From NCBI GenBank assembly GCA_937876195.1, contig CALEIK010000024.1, positions 1-64,000 on the forward strand: a stretch of 64,000 nucleotides of DNA. The letters are read 5' to 3'. The translations under genes were made by a program, and so were the position numbers. The stretch comes from an uncultured Flavobacteriales bacterium (GTDB taxonomy: Bacteria > Bacteroidota > Bacteroidia > Flavobacteriales_D > Crocinitomicaceae). The notes below the pieces were generated by a model, which worked only from the letters and a program-made list of their open reading frames with translations, searched no databases and was not told the origin of the DNA. How positions within the stretch are numbered: position 1 is the first letter of the stretch; each line of letters begins with the position of its first letter. Of the stretch, positions 54,560 through 62,371 are shown piece by piece.

Positions 54560-54691
54560 ATGGCAGCCGTATTCACAGTGCTCGCTATTCAGATTACAAT
54601 TGCTTTGGTGTGTTTGGTCGCATTGATTTATGTGATTGTAAAACGCGTAGAGAGCAAGCGCAAGGAAAACTTTGAAGACAGAGATAATTAA
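54560..54691 (+). CDS. 43-residue single-pass membrane peptide
   Basis: ATG at 54560, one base after the YbjQ stop, to TAA at 54689-54691. The peptide begins MAAVFTVLAIQITIALVCL and continues with VALIYVIVKRVESKRKE and an acidic end (NFEDRDN). It has one 25-residue membrane helix and a basic-then-acidic cytoplasmic tail. The one-base spacing and clean helix argue for a real, co-translated gene. It overlaps the end of the vWA-like gene by four bases. No function known. Confidence 0.6.
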   Translation: MAAVFTVLAIQITIALVCLVALIYVIVKRVESKRKENFEDRDN

Positions 54692-55857
54692 CTCATCTTG
54701 GGTGTAACTTCAACAATACGATTGTCTACAATTTTGTAGAGTTTCTTTTGAAACATAAACGTCTTTCCATTGTTGAGTTTGAACAAATCGTGCAAATCTT
54801 CTTCCATGGTGTGCACTGAACCTCCTGTTGCTCGCGCGATAGTCAGGTATTGCGCATTGATACGATACGAAGTTCCGCAGAGTACGACCCGCACAGGAAT
54901 TTTCAATTCACCGAGCAGTACCAAGTCTTTTACTGGTGCAAGGTTATCTGCAATGAGTATGAACTCTTTTGCATGTGGGTTCCTCTTCGCTGCTGCGATA
55001 AGTGCTTCAATGTCATTTTCTGGACCATCACCACCACTACCACCGCTAATTGTTTTAATTGCTAATGCGCGTATTTCATCGTAAGTGGTGACATCTTGCA
55101 TATAGATTCCTCCTGTTGCACCAATTTTCTTGTCGTCGTGAGGCGTTGCATCTCCATCGTTAAAAAAAGTGACCTGTTTTAGTCGATTGTCTTTCATGTT
55201 CAGCTTGAACCAGACGATTAATTGAGCGGTGTAGGGCGACATTGAACCCGTTAGATCAGCCACGACGTGCATTTGATTCCATGACTTGTTGCGGTCGAAT
55301 ACCTTAAAAATAGTTGAATCTGGAATTTTTGCTTTAAGTGCCTTCGTTGAAGTAATGTCCTCTTCCTTTGGTAAGTAATTTTCAATAAATGACATATCTC
55401 GCGCCGTAATTTCTTTCGATTGAGCACTTCGGTAATGAATCACGATTCCATGAAATAGCGTTTTAGCTTCAGCTTCATTGTGACAAGCCATTTGTCGAAT
55501 AAGTCGCCATTCAATACTTGGATCTGTGACGAGTTCTTTTCGTAACCGTTCAACCACTCGAATGCGGTTTAGATTCAAATTCGTCATATCTCCCCGCTTT
55601 GGGTAATCGGAAAAGACCACATCAATCTGAACGACCTCGGCGGTCTTTAATGCATTTCGATCCGAAGTAGACAATACTTCCGATTCACCATATTGCATGT
55701 TGATGACAATGGCTTCCATTAACCCTGTTATTAGTCGGTATTGGAATTTTTTTATTTCCGATTGATTTGCAATTTCTACGCTTGTACGAAGAACACCCCC
55801 GATGGAAAAATGAGAAGTAAGAATGACTGCTAAAAACAGTAGACAGAATTGACGCAT
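54688..55857 (-). CDS. Exported vWA-like protein
   Basis: 389 residues from the ATG at 55857 (an upstream in-frame GTG at 55923 is rejected because the ATG starts a signal peptide, RQFCLLFLAVILTSHFSIGG). The C-terminal half (about 205-370) resembles a von Willebrand A domain: 'VVADLTGSMSPYTAQL' is a MIDAS motif (DxTxS, where DxSxS is usual), with 'GGSGGDGPENDIEAL' and 'FILIADN' as later strands. The N-terminal half is not recognised. It is probably periplasmic and binds a partner through the metal site. Confidence 0.75.
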   Translation of the reverse strand: MRQFCLLFLAVILTSHFSIGGVLRTSVEIANQSEIKKFQYRLITGLMEAIVINMQYGESEVLSTSDRNALKTAEVVQIDVVFSDYPKRGDMTNLNLNRIRVVERLRKELVTDPSIEWRLIRQMACHNEAEAKTLFHGIVIHYRSAQSKEITARDMSFIENYLPKEEDITSTKALKAKIPDSTIFKVFDRNKSWNQMHVVADLTGSMSPYTAQLIVWFKLNMKDNRLKQVTFFNDGDATPHDDKKIGATGGIYMQDVTTYDEIRALAIKTISGGSGGDGPENDIEALIAAAKRNPHAKEFILIADNLAPVKDLVLLGELKIPVRVVLCGTSYRINAQYLTIARATGGSVHTMEEDLHDLFKLNNGKTFMFQKKLYKIVDNRIVEVTPKMS

Positions 55858-56164
55858 AGTATGGAATTTAATGGGTTTATACTTTATAAATGTCAAAGTT
55901 TCGAAAAGGTAACAGACGACCACCTAATGCATTGGAAATCAATTGCAATGGTTTTGCTATGCGTTCCTTTGTAGAGGCATCTACGTAGAACTACGTATTT
56001 TCCACAACTCACTTATTAAGTTGTTGTGGGTTATCCAATTAACACCTCCACCTTTGTACAGAATCTATAAAGCACCACCCAATAGGGGAGAATTTTCATC
56101 AGTGATATGGCGATAAATACAAGGAGTTTTTGAGAAGATTATTTATTAACCAATATCAAATATT
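55858..56164 (+). other. Intergenic region with inverted repeats and a possible promoter
   Basis: No gene is visible in these 307 bases. TACGTAG-AA-CTACGTA (55982-55997) and CCACAAC...GTTGTGG (56002-56029) are two adjacent inverted repeats. CACCTTTG (56049-56056), with TTG 22 bp upstream (56024-56026), resembles a promoter for the short gene at 56165, though it lacks the first T of the -7 consensus. Confidence 0.5.
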
Positions 56165-56425
56165 ATGATGACTTTAGTTGCTATGACAGCACATACCAAA
56201 CCATGCGTGAAGCAGATTGTGGTAAAGGTATATTCTCCACGTAAACAATCCTGTGAGATCGTGCTTTATTCGTTGGACGGAAGGAGGGTGCTCACATATT
56301 TCAGCGACGCGATCAAGGGATTGAATCAGGTGCATTTTGACACACGGGATATCGAACCTAGCGTTTATCTTGTGAAAACATCTCTATACCCGGACCAGGC
56401 AGTTCGGATAGAAGTACATAAGTAA
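56165..56425 (+). CDS. Orphan T9SS type A-like sorting domain
   Basis: 86 residues. After a short N-terminus it reads 'VVKVYSPRKQSCEIVLYSLDGRRVL' (split), then 'GLNQVHFDTRDIEPSVYLVKTS' and a final 'AVRIEVHK': the pattern of a T9SS C-terminal (Por secretion tail) domain. There is no cargo in front and no signal peptide, so it could not be exported as it stands. It may be the remnant of a decayed secreted protein, or a small soluble protein of the same fold. Confidence 0.6.
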   Translation: MMTLVAMTAHTKPCVKQIVVKVYSPRKQSCEIVLYSLDGRRVLTYFSDAIKGLNQVHFDTRDIEPSVYLVKTSLYPDQAVRIEVHK

Positions 56426-56466
56426 TTTAACTTGTTAGTATGTGCAGTGAGTTAGGTAGCACAAAG

Positions 56467-56501
56467 AAAAAGCCTGATTGGAATTCCAATCAGGCTTTTT
56501 T
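56467..56501. terminator. Bidirectional terminator beside the old metK end
   Basis: A perfect palindrome with the arms AAAAAGCCTGATTGG and CCAATCAGGCTTTTT about AATT; both strands have a U run. It serves the orphan sorting-domain gene (+) and lies 20 bp beyond the stop codon of the metK remnant, where a metK terminator (-) would be expected. Confidence 0.92.
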
Positions 56502-56520
56502 GTATATATAATTTTGATAA

Positions 56521-56582
56521 TTAGATTCCAAAAGCAGATTTCACCTTATCAACGTAATCTAGTTTTTCCCATGTAAACAATT
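56521..56582 (-). pseudogene. metK: Remnant of the metK 3' end
   Basis: On the minus strand this encodes LFTWEKLDYVDKVKSAFG, then Ile and a TAA stop: the last 19 residues of S-adenosylmethionine synthetase. The intact gene ends with the same residues but with Leu last. It retains its stop and a terminator at the normal distance (56467-56501), so it looks like the original end of the host gene, now separated from the body by about 1.85 kb. Confidence 0.85.
56537..56582. repeat. 46-bp direct repeat, left copy (attachment-like)
   Basis: Identical over 46 bp to 58392-58437, both in the same orientation; similarity continues with one mismatch to 56528. It bounds the XRE-Fic segment and is part of metK coding sequence. 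Confidence 0.88.
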
Positions 56583-56677
56583 TTCTTCTATTGTAAAAAC
56601 TACTGATTCAATATTAGGCTAATTCGAGAACTTTAGGGTTGAAGAAAATGAAAAGTTAATTATTATTTCATATATTT

Positions 56678-56694
56678 ATCTCAATTTGTGAGAT
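56678..56694. promoter_or_regulatory. Probable autoregulatory operator of the XRE-Fic pair
   Basis: ATCTCA-ATTTG-TGAGAT, a perfect 6-bp inverted repeat ending three bases before the XRE start codon. It overlaps TCAATTTG, a -7-like sequence, so binding would block transcription or translation of the pair. Confidence 0.5.
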
Positions 56695-56697
56695 GTT

Positions 56698-56907
56698 ATG
56701 AATAGAATTAAGGAAATTTTATTAAAAAAGGGCGTTAAACAGGTTTGGTTAGCAGAGCAAATGGGTAAAAGTTTTAACATGATAAATGCATATGTTCAAA
56801 ATAGAAGACAACCAAGTTTAACAGATCTTTTTAAAATAGCGGAAATCCTAAATGTTGATGTTAGAGAATTAATTAACTCAAATTTTATTGAATCGAATGA
56901 ATACTAA
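56698..56907 (+). CDS. XRE-family transcriptional regulator
   Basis: 69 residues, a bare Cro/CI helix-turn-helix: 'MNRIKEILLKKGVKQVWLAE' start, 'MGKSFNMINAYVQNRRQPSL' recognition part and 'IAEILNVDVRELI'. It overlaps the Fic gene by 11 bp in another frame and is likely co-translated with it. Such a pair suggests autoregulation through the inverted repeat just upstream. AT-rich codons (many AAA, ATT, TTA) set it apart from metK. Confidence 0.9.
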   Translation: MNRIKEILLKKGVKQVWLAEQMGKSFNMINAYVQNRRQPSLTDLFKIAEILNVDVRELINSNFIESNEY

Positions 56908-58321
56908 AAAGCAATACGATACTTCACATATTGAAGAAATTAATGAATTAAAAACTAATTTAATCGGATTACTTCCAATGAAGGAAGTCGATGAACAACG
57001 TATTGATGAAAAATTCCTTTTAGAATTCAATTACAATTCGAATCATATAGAAGGTAACACTATGACGTATGGGCAAACACAATTGTTATTGCTCTATGAT
57101 AAAAGTTCTGGTGATGTTCCAATGAGCGACTTAGAAGAAATGAAAGCCCATGAATTGGCTCATAAAATGATTCGTGAATACGCATTGGATAACGAGAGAG
57201 ATTTGACGGAACAGTTTATTAAAGAATTGAATAAACTGATACTGGTTAAACCGTTTTTTAAAGCATCAATAACACCTGATGGACAACCTTCACAAAAGCT
57301 AATTGAGATTGGAAAATATAAAAGTTCTCCAAATAGTGTTATGCAAAAAAATGGAGAAATTCATCATTATGCTTCGCCAGAAGAAACACCAGCCAAAATG
57401 CATGACCTAATGCAATGGTACAATGAGAATAAAGATATATTACATCCAGTGCAATTGGCGGCGGAATTTCACTATAAATTTGTATGTATCCATCCTTTTG
57501 ATGATGGTAATGGGAGAGTTTCTAGGTTGTTAATGAATTACATTTTATATAAAAATGATTATCCTCCTGTAATTATTAAATCAAACGATAAAGAATCTTA
57601 TTTGACTGCTCTTCAGAAAGCAGATATTGGAGAAATCATCTCTATTATAGAGTATGTTGAACAAAACATGATTTGGTCTTTAGATCTTATGATAAAAGCG
57701 GCTAAGGGAGAAGATTTGGAAGAATCAGGAGACTTTGAAAAAGAAATTGAACTTTTACGACGAGATAAATTAACGAAATCTACCATTTATAAAACCCCTA
57801 AGACATCTTATGAATTGATTAAGCATATAGATGAAAACTTATGGGATAATTTATCAAAAAAATTGAATAAACTCAGTGATTTCTTTTCTGAAGTATCTAC
57901 AAGTAGAAAGATTGATAATGTAAAACTTATAGAAACTAAAAAAGTGTATAAGACGGCTACTGCGGCTTTACGCTCAATGACTACAAGTGAAGAAGTTGTT
58001 TTTAAACCACATGAGATTTTTAATTATGATTTGGATGAACATCTCATCAATAGCGTGATATGGGAAGTGAAAATGTTAGGATTAAAATCTGCGTCTTCTA
58101 AAATTGATTTAAATGTGACAATAAATTTAAAATTGAATGAATTCAATTATGAATTAGACATTGATTATGGAATAAAGCCATTGCCTGCAGAAGGAATTAG
58201 TGAAAGTAATTTATATCATTCTGTTCGCGGTTATAAAAGTCAGTTATTGAATCTGGACATTCAGAAAATAATTTCCATGGTTTCAAATCACGTCATTTCA
58301 TTAATTAAGGAGTTAGAATAA
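56897..58321 (+). CDS. Fic-domain protein, self-inhibited class II type
   Basis: 474 residues from the ATG at 56897; an in-frame TTG nine bases earlier is less likely. The Fic active site is 'HPFDDGNGRVSR' beginning at His199, complete with the catalytic His and the Asn/Arg anion-hole and phosphate residues. An inhibitory helix motif SxxxEG is at 48-53 (SNHIEG), N-terminal to the Fic core, so it belongs to the class II, intramolecularly regulated group. Such enzymes usually AMPylate a Ser/Thr/Tyr target. The C-terminal 200 residues are unrecognised. The sequence is clearly AT-richer than the neighbours, a sign of transfer. Confidence 0.93.
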   Translation: MNTKKQYDTSHIEEINELKTNLIGLLPMKEVDEQRIDEKFLLEFNYNSNHIEGNTMTYGQTQLLLLYDKSSGDVPMSDLEEMKAHELAHKMIREYALDNERDLTEQFIKELNKLILVKPFFKASITPDGQPSQKLIEIGKYKSSPNSVMQKNGEIHHYASPEETPAKMHDLMQWYNENKDILHPVQLAAEFHYKFVCIHPFDDGNGRVSRLLMNYILYKNDYPPVIIKSNDKESYLTALQKADIGEIISIIEYVEQNMIWSLDLMIKAAKGEDLEESGDFEKEIELLRRDKLTKSTIYKTPKTSYELIKHIDENLWDNLSKKLNKLSDFFSEVSTSRKIDNVKLIETKKVYKTATAALRSMTTSEEVVFKPHEIFNYDLDEHLINSVIWEVKMLGLKSASSKIDLNVTINLKLNEFNYELDIDYGIKPLPAEGISESNLYHSVRGYKSQLLNLDIQKIISMVSNHVISLIKELE

Positions 58322-58322
58322 A

Positions 58323-58352
58323 AAAATCCCGCTTCATCTGAAACGGGATTTT
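58323..58352 (-). terminator. Terminator of the restored metK
   Basis: AAAATCCCG (58323-58331) and CGGGATTTT (58344-58352) form a 9-bp stem with an inner TTC/GAA. On the minus strand a long T run follows, so it ends metK transcripts; the plus strand has a shorter U run for Fic. It lies within the inserted segment. Confidence 0.85.
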
Positions 58353-58375
58353 AAATGTATTTGTTGTCAGAGTTT

Positions 58376-59632
58376 TTACAGCCCAAAAGCGGATTTCACC
58401 TTATCAACGTAATCTAGTTTTTCCCATGTAAACAATTCAACTTCTTTGGTAATAGTTGTTCCGTCTGGTGATTTAAACGTTTTTGAAACGATTTCATTTT
58501 TTCTACCCATGTGTCCGTATGCTGCAGTTTCAGAATAGATTGGGTTTCTTAATTTCAATCGTTGCTCAATAAAGTAAGGACGCATATCGAAGAGTTCTTC
58601 AATTTTTTTGGCAATCTCACCATCTTTCAGATCAACTTTTGATGTTCCGTACGTGTCAATAAATAACCCGCAAGGTTTTGCAACACCAATCGCATAAGAA
58701 ACTTGTACCAATACCTCATCACACAATCCAGCTGCCACCATGTTTTTTGCAATGTGACGTGTTGCGTATGCTGCAGATCGATCTACTTTTGAAGGATCTT
58801 TTCCAGAGAAAGCACCACCTCCGTGCGCTCCTTTTCCACCGTAGGTATCAACTATAATTTTACGTCCAGTCAAACCAGTATCTCCGTGTGGTCCTCCGAT
58901 AACGAAGATCCCTGTTGGATTAATATGGTATTGAATGTTATCTGTAAATAACGCTTGAAGATTTGCTGGTAATTTTGCTTTAACACGTGGAATTACAATG
59001 TTAATGATATCCGATTTGATTTTCGCGAGCATCACTGCTTCCGTGTCAAAATCGTCGTGTTGCGTCGAAACAACAATGGTGTCGATGCGTTGAGGAACGT
59101 TATCGTCAGAATATTCAATTGTCACTTGCGATTTTGCATCAGGACGTAGATAAGCGATTAACTCAGGTTTGTTTTTTCTGATATCCGCTAATTCTATGAG
59201 AATGTTATGCGCAAGGTCGAGTGCCAACGGCATGTAATTCTCCGTTTCTTTTGTTGCATAACCGAACATCATTCCTTGGTCACCAGCTCCTTGTTCCTCT
59301 GGATTCGCTCTGTCAACACCTTGGTTAATATCCGAAGATTGCTCGTGAATAGCAGAAAGAATTCCACACGAATTGGCATCAAACATGTACGCTGATTTGG
59401 TGTACCCAATTCTACGAATTGTTTCACGCGCAATGGACTGTACATCCAAATACGTGTTGGTATTTACCTCTCCAGCTAATACAACTTGACCAGTGGTCAC
59501 TAACGTTTCACACGCCACTTTCGAAGTAGGATCGAAAGCCATGAAATTATCAATTAATGCGTCTGAAATCTGATCAGAAACCTTATCTGGGTGCCCTTCC
59601 GAAACCGATTCGGACGTAAACAAATATGACAT
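58376..59632 (-). CDS. metK: S-adenosylmethionine synthetase
   Basis: 418 residues, full length. 'TSESVSEGHPDKVSDQISDA' has the ATP-binding His; 'GAGDQGMMFGYAT', 'YGGKGAHGGGAFSGKDPSKVDRSA' (in parts) and 'FLPLD'-type elements follow. It makes S-adenosylmethionine from ATP and methionine. Its last 18 codons are duplicated at 56521-56582; the present end (LFTW...AFGL) was probably supplied by the XRE-Fic island. The reading frame is unharmed. Confidence 0.97.
   Translation of the reverse strand: MSYLFTSESVSEGHPDKVSDQISDALIDNFMAFDPTSKVACETLVTTGQVVLAGEVNTNTYLDVQSIARETIRRIGYTKSAYMFDANSCGILSAIHEQSSDINQGVDRANPEEQGAGDQGMMFGYATKETENYMPLALDLAHNILIELADIRKNKPELIAYLRPDAKSQVTIEYSDDNVPQRIDTIVVSTQHDDFDTEAVMLAKIKSDIINIVIPRVKAKLPANLQALFTDNIQYHINPTGIFVIGGPHGDTGLTGRKIIVDTYGGKGAHGGGAFSGKDPSKVDRSAAYATRHIAKNMVAAGLCDEVLVQVSYAIGVAKPCGLFIDTYGTSKVDLKDGEIAKKIEELFDMRPYFIEQRLKLRNPIYSETAAYGHMGRKNEIVSKTFKSPDGTTITKEVELFTWEKLDYVDKVKSAFGL
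58392..58437. repeat. 46-bp direct repeat, right copy (attachment-like)
   Basis: Lies inside the intact metK, near its 3' end; identical to 56537-56582. Confidence 0.88.
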
Positions 59633-59744
59633 AATGTTCTATTAAATAAATTCGAGTAGCGAAATTAGTAAATTAATTCAATTAGAACATCTGTCTTGCA
59701 TTGAAGGAAGTAAAAAACAAACTAAAATAGACTTTTTCAATCCG

Positions 59745-60083
59745 CTAATCCATTCCACCAGGCTTGCAACATGCCGGGAGTTTTTCTACCGAAGTAGGGT
59801 TCGCTTTCACATCATCTGCGTCATAACCTGCTTCAGAAATTACTTTGCGAATTTCATCGATGGAGATCTTTTTCGGGTTGAATTTTACAAAAAGTGTTTT
59901 GTCTACGCTGTTCAACTCCGCAAATTTTACACCTTTGGTATAATTCAAGGCTCCTTCCAATCTGTCTTTACACATACCGCATTCTGCAGAGGTTTGAATT
60001 GTTATGGTGTCTTGTTGGTTTTCTGTTTGACTAAATGCTGTTCCCACGAAGAACAGTGCGAAGATTAATGTGATATTTTTCAT
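59745..60083 (-). CDS. Exported heavy-metal-associated (HMA) domain protein
   Basis: 112 residues with a signal peptide (NITLIFALFFVGTAFSQ). The HMA-like domain has a CxxC metal site in 'AECGMCKDRLEGAL' and ends 'VISEAGYDADDV', and there are further Cys (PACCKPGG) at the C-terminus. It may pass copper or a similar metal in the periplasm. It is the last gene of the operon HYC_CC_PP-like - TonB receptor - HMA, starting 20 bp after the receptor stop. Confidence 0.88.
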   Translation of the reverse strand: MKNITLIFALFFVGTAFSQTENQQDTITIQTSAECGMCKDRLEGALNYTKGVKFAELNSVDKTLFVKFNPKKISIDEIRKVISEAGYDADDVKANPTSVEKLPACCKPGGMD

Positions 60084-60103
60084 AATCCTTATATTTTATT
60101 GGG

Positions 60104-62317
60104 TTATAATTCTGATTTCTTTTGTTGTATTGCAAATCTCACGCCAGCATATACATTGACTCCGATAATTGGTGCCCATGTGCGGGTGGCGTTGAATGTT
60201 GGACTGAACGGATTTTCCGCGTCAATGATTGGATTTTTTTGTGTGTAATTCGTTAGGTTTTCCCCACCAAGGTAAAAATCCCAGCGTTTGTACACATGTG
60301 TGATTTGTGCGTAAAGTAAGGGGTAAACTTCACTCGTGTTGTCGGTGGAGAGAAGACCATCTTCAAGAACGACTTCTGGTAAACGTGCTTCTCCAAAGAT
60401 AGAAGCCGTGATGTCAAATTCCCAACGTTTGTTGCGTGTTTTGTACGCGACATTCATGAATCCGCGATGTTTTGGGATCATGACGTTTTGTTGCAATTTC
60501 CCACCATAATTGGCACGTACGTCGAGGTATTTGTACGCAATACGCACATCTATGGTTTTTGCTGGAGAAAATGCAAACTCGGTCTGTAAACTGTTGGAGA
60601 ACGAAGTTCCACTCATGTTTTTGAACACGATGGCATTAAAGTCTTGATCTCTGTCAACAATGAGTTGATTTTCGAACAAGGTGTGGTAGTAATCGACCGT
60701 GATTGAGCTTTTTTCACCAAACAACTTGAATTCTTGCACCAAACTTCCACCCATGTTCCATGAGACTTCTGGTGCAGTGGTCAGTGGTGCTATCCATTGT
60801 TGAGACGTTGCCAACAACGATACATTGTCGATCATATAATTGGGCACACGCCATCCTCGTCCTGCTGTGAATCTCAAATCTGTTCGTTCGGTAAGAATGT
60901 ACTTTAAATGCAAACGCGGAGAAAATTGAAAGTTGTAGAGATTATCGTAATCGCCACGGACTCCAATCACCGAAGACAACCTACTTCCAGTATGCGTGTA
61001 CTCACCAAATGCACCAGGAACGATTTCTTCCCGATCGTCATTGAGTGAATCCATTTGCTGCGTCAAATTGCTGTAGACACCGCTCAATCCAACTTTGAAA
61101 TTATGATCCGTCGTACCTATAATTCCATCGTAAATCGCGTTGATGTACCCACGTTGTTCTTCACCATTGAACACACGGTTTCCAAAGCGTGCGTCGAAGG
61201 TTTGGTATTTCACATTGTAGACAACGCCGATGGTATGTCGTGGACGCTTTAGGAAAAATCCTGTCTTCGCAAAAACATCAATGTGCTTCGAGTCGATATT
61301 CACGGCATAAAATCCAGCAGGATTATCACGCAAGGAATTCACTTGTCCACCATATTTTTGATCGAGGTAAGTGTTGAATCCAAATTGAGCTTCCATTTTT
61401 TCGCCTTCGTATTGGTAACGATTCAGCAGCGCAACATTGTGTCCCATTGGCACATCTCTAAATCCGTCGTTGTTACGATCCACCTCACCTTGTTGGCGTG
61501 AACCGTGTACTAAGATGCCAGAAGACCATTTATCATTGAGGCGGTATCCTGAATTCATATTCACTTCAAATCGACCCATGGCATTTCCATAGGCATTGAA
61601 GTAAAAAGCTTCCATTTCTTCTGGTTTTTTCACTTCAAGGTTGACCAATCCTGCCATAGATTCATAGCCATTGACAACATTACCCGTTCCTTTTGTAATT
61701 TGAATCGATTCGATCCAAGTTCCCGACATTGAATTGAGTCCAAATGAACTCTCCAATCCTCTAAGGTAAGGGATATTTTCAAACTGAATTTGCGTGTAGA
61801 CACCGTCCAATCCCATCATTTGGATTTTCTTCGCGCCAGAGACAGCGTCTGTGATATTTACATCCACCGAAGCATTGGTTTCAAAGGATTCCGACAAGTT
61901 ACAACAGGCAGCTTTGCGCAATTCACCTGAGGTCAATTCTTCCACATGAAGTGTTTTTAGTCGTGAAATGGAATGCGTTCCTTTTTTGTGCGACACAACG
62001 ACTTCTGGCAATAGTTGATCCGAATACAGGATGACTTCGAAGGAAATAAATCGATCTTTTTTGTCCACCACGATGGTATCGGGATAATAACCCATTGCTG
62101 TAAACACCATGGTATCTGGAAGCTCTTTGGGAAGGATGATTTCGAATGTCCCATCTTCGTCCGTTATAACTCCCGTATTGGCCTGAAGTAGTTTGACACG
62201 TGCTCCGTAAAGTGCGGTTTTGGTTTCTTTGTTGGAGCCGAAAACGACCCCCTTAACTTGTGCATTGACAGTGTACGTAAAAAGTAGACACAGCAACGCG
62301 AGATTATATTTTTTCAT
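60104..62317 (-). CDS. TonB-dependent outer-membrane receptor, probably for a metal
   Basis: 737 residues with a signal peptide (KYNLALLCLLFTYTVNA). A carboxypeptidase-regulatory-like beta domain (about 20-105, 'VKGVVFGSNKETKTALYGARV...GVITDEDGTFEI' in parts) is followed by the plug (about 115-230, with 'QIQFENIPYLRGLESSFGL') and the beta-barrel. It depends on a TonB such as that at 42186. The neighbouring HMA protein and Cys-rich exported protein suggest copper or another transition metal as substrate; this is an inference from context. Confidence 0.92.
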   Translation of the reverse strand: MKKYNLALLCLLFTYTVNAQVKGVVFGSNKETKTALYGARVKLLQANTGVITDEDGTFEIILPKELPDTMVFTAMGYYPDTIVVDKKDRFISFEVILYSDQLLPEVVVSHKKGTHSISRLKTLHVEELTSGELRKAACCNLSESFETNASVDVNITDAVSGAKKIQMMGLDGVYTQIQFENIPYLRGLESSFGLNSMSGTWIESIQITKGTGNVVNGYESMAGLVNLEVKKPEEMEAFYFNAYGNAMGRFEVNMNSGYRLNDKWSSGILVHGSRQQGEVDRNNDGFRDVPMGHNVALLNRYQYEGEKMEAQFGFNTYLDQKYGGQVNSLRDNPAGFYAVNIDSKHIDVFAKTGFFLKRPRHTIGVVYNVKYQTFDARFGNRVFNGEEQRGYINAIYDGIIGTTDHNFKVGLSGVYSNLTQQMDSLNDDREEIVPGAFGEYTHTGSRLSSVIGVRGDYDNLYNFQFSPRLHLKYILTERTDLRFTAGRGWRVPNYMIDNVSLLATSQQWIAPLTTAPEVSWNMGGSLVQEFKLFGEKSSITVDYYHTLFENQLIVDRDQDFNAIVFKNMSGTSFSNSLQTEFAFSPAKTIDVRIAYKYLDVRANYGGKLQQNVMIPKHRGFMNVAYKTRNKRWEFDITASIFGEARLPEVVLEDGLLSTDNTSEVYPLLYAQITHVYKRWDFYLGGENLTNYTQKNPIIDAENPFSPTFNATRTWAPIIGVNVYAGVRFAIQQKKSEL

Positions 62318-62371
62318 GTAATTAATTATTCATTAGACTTCCGTTTTTTTCTACAGAAAAATGAATAATTA

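Larger units (their letters stand above)
56537..58391. mobile_element. Putative 1,855-bp XRE-Fic island inserted at the 3' end of metK
   Basis: The segment is bounded by 46-bp perfect direct repeats of metK coding sequence. Its content is an XRE regulator, a Fic protein and a terminator, visibly richer in A+T than the neighbours. The outer repeat keeps the old metK stop and terminator, while the inner one restores the gene with a slightly different end (…AFGL for …AFGI). This is the pattern left by site-specific integration into a gene's 3' end. No integrase, transposase or relaxase lies inside, so it depends on functions supplied elsewhere or is the residue of a larger element. The mechanism is inferred. 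Confidence 0.65.

Noticed and set aside
55858..55923. A GTG start extending the vWA-like protein by 22 residues
   Set aside because: The ATG at 55857 starts a good signal peptide, whereas the extension would bury it.
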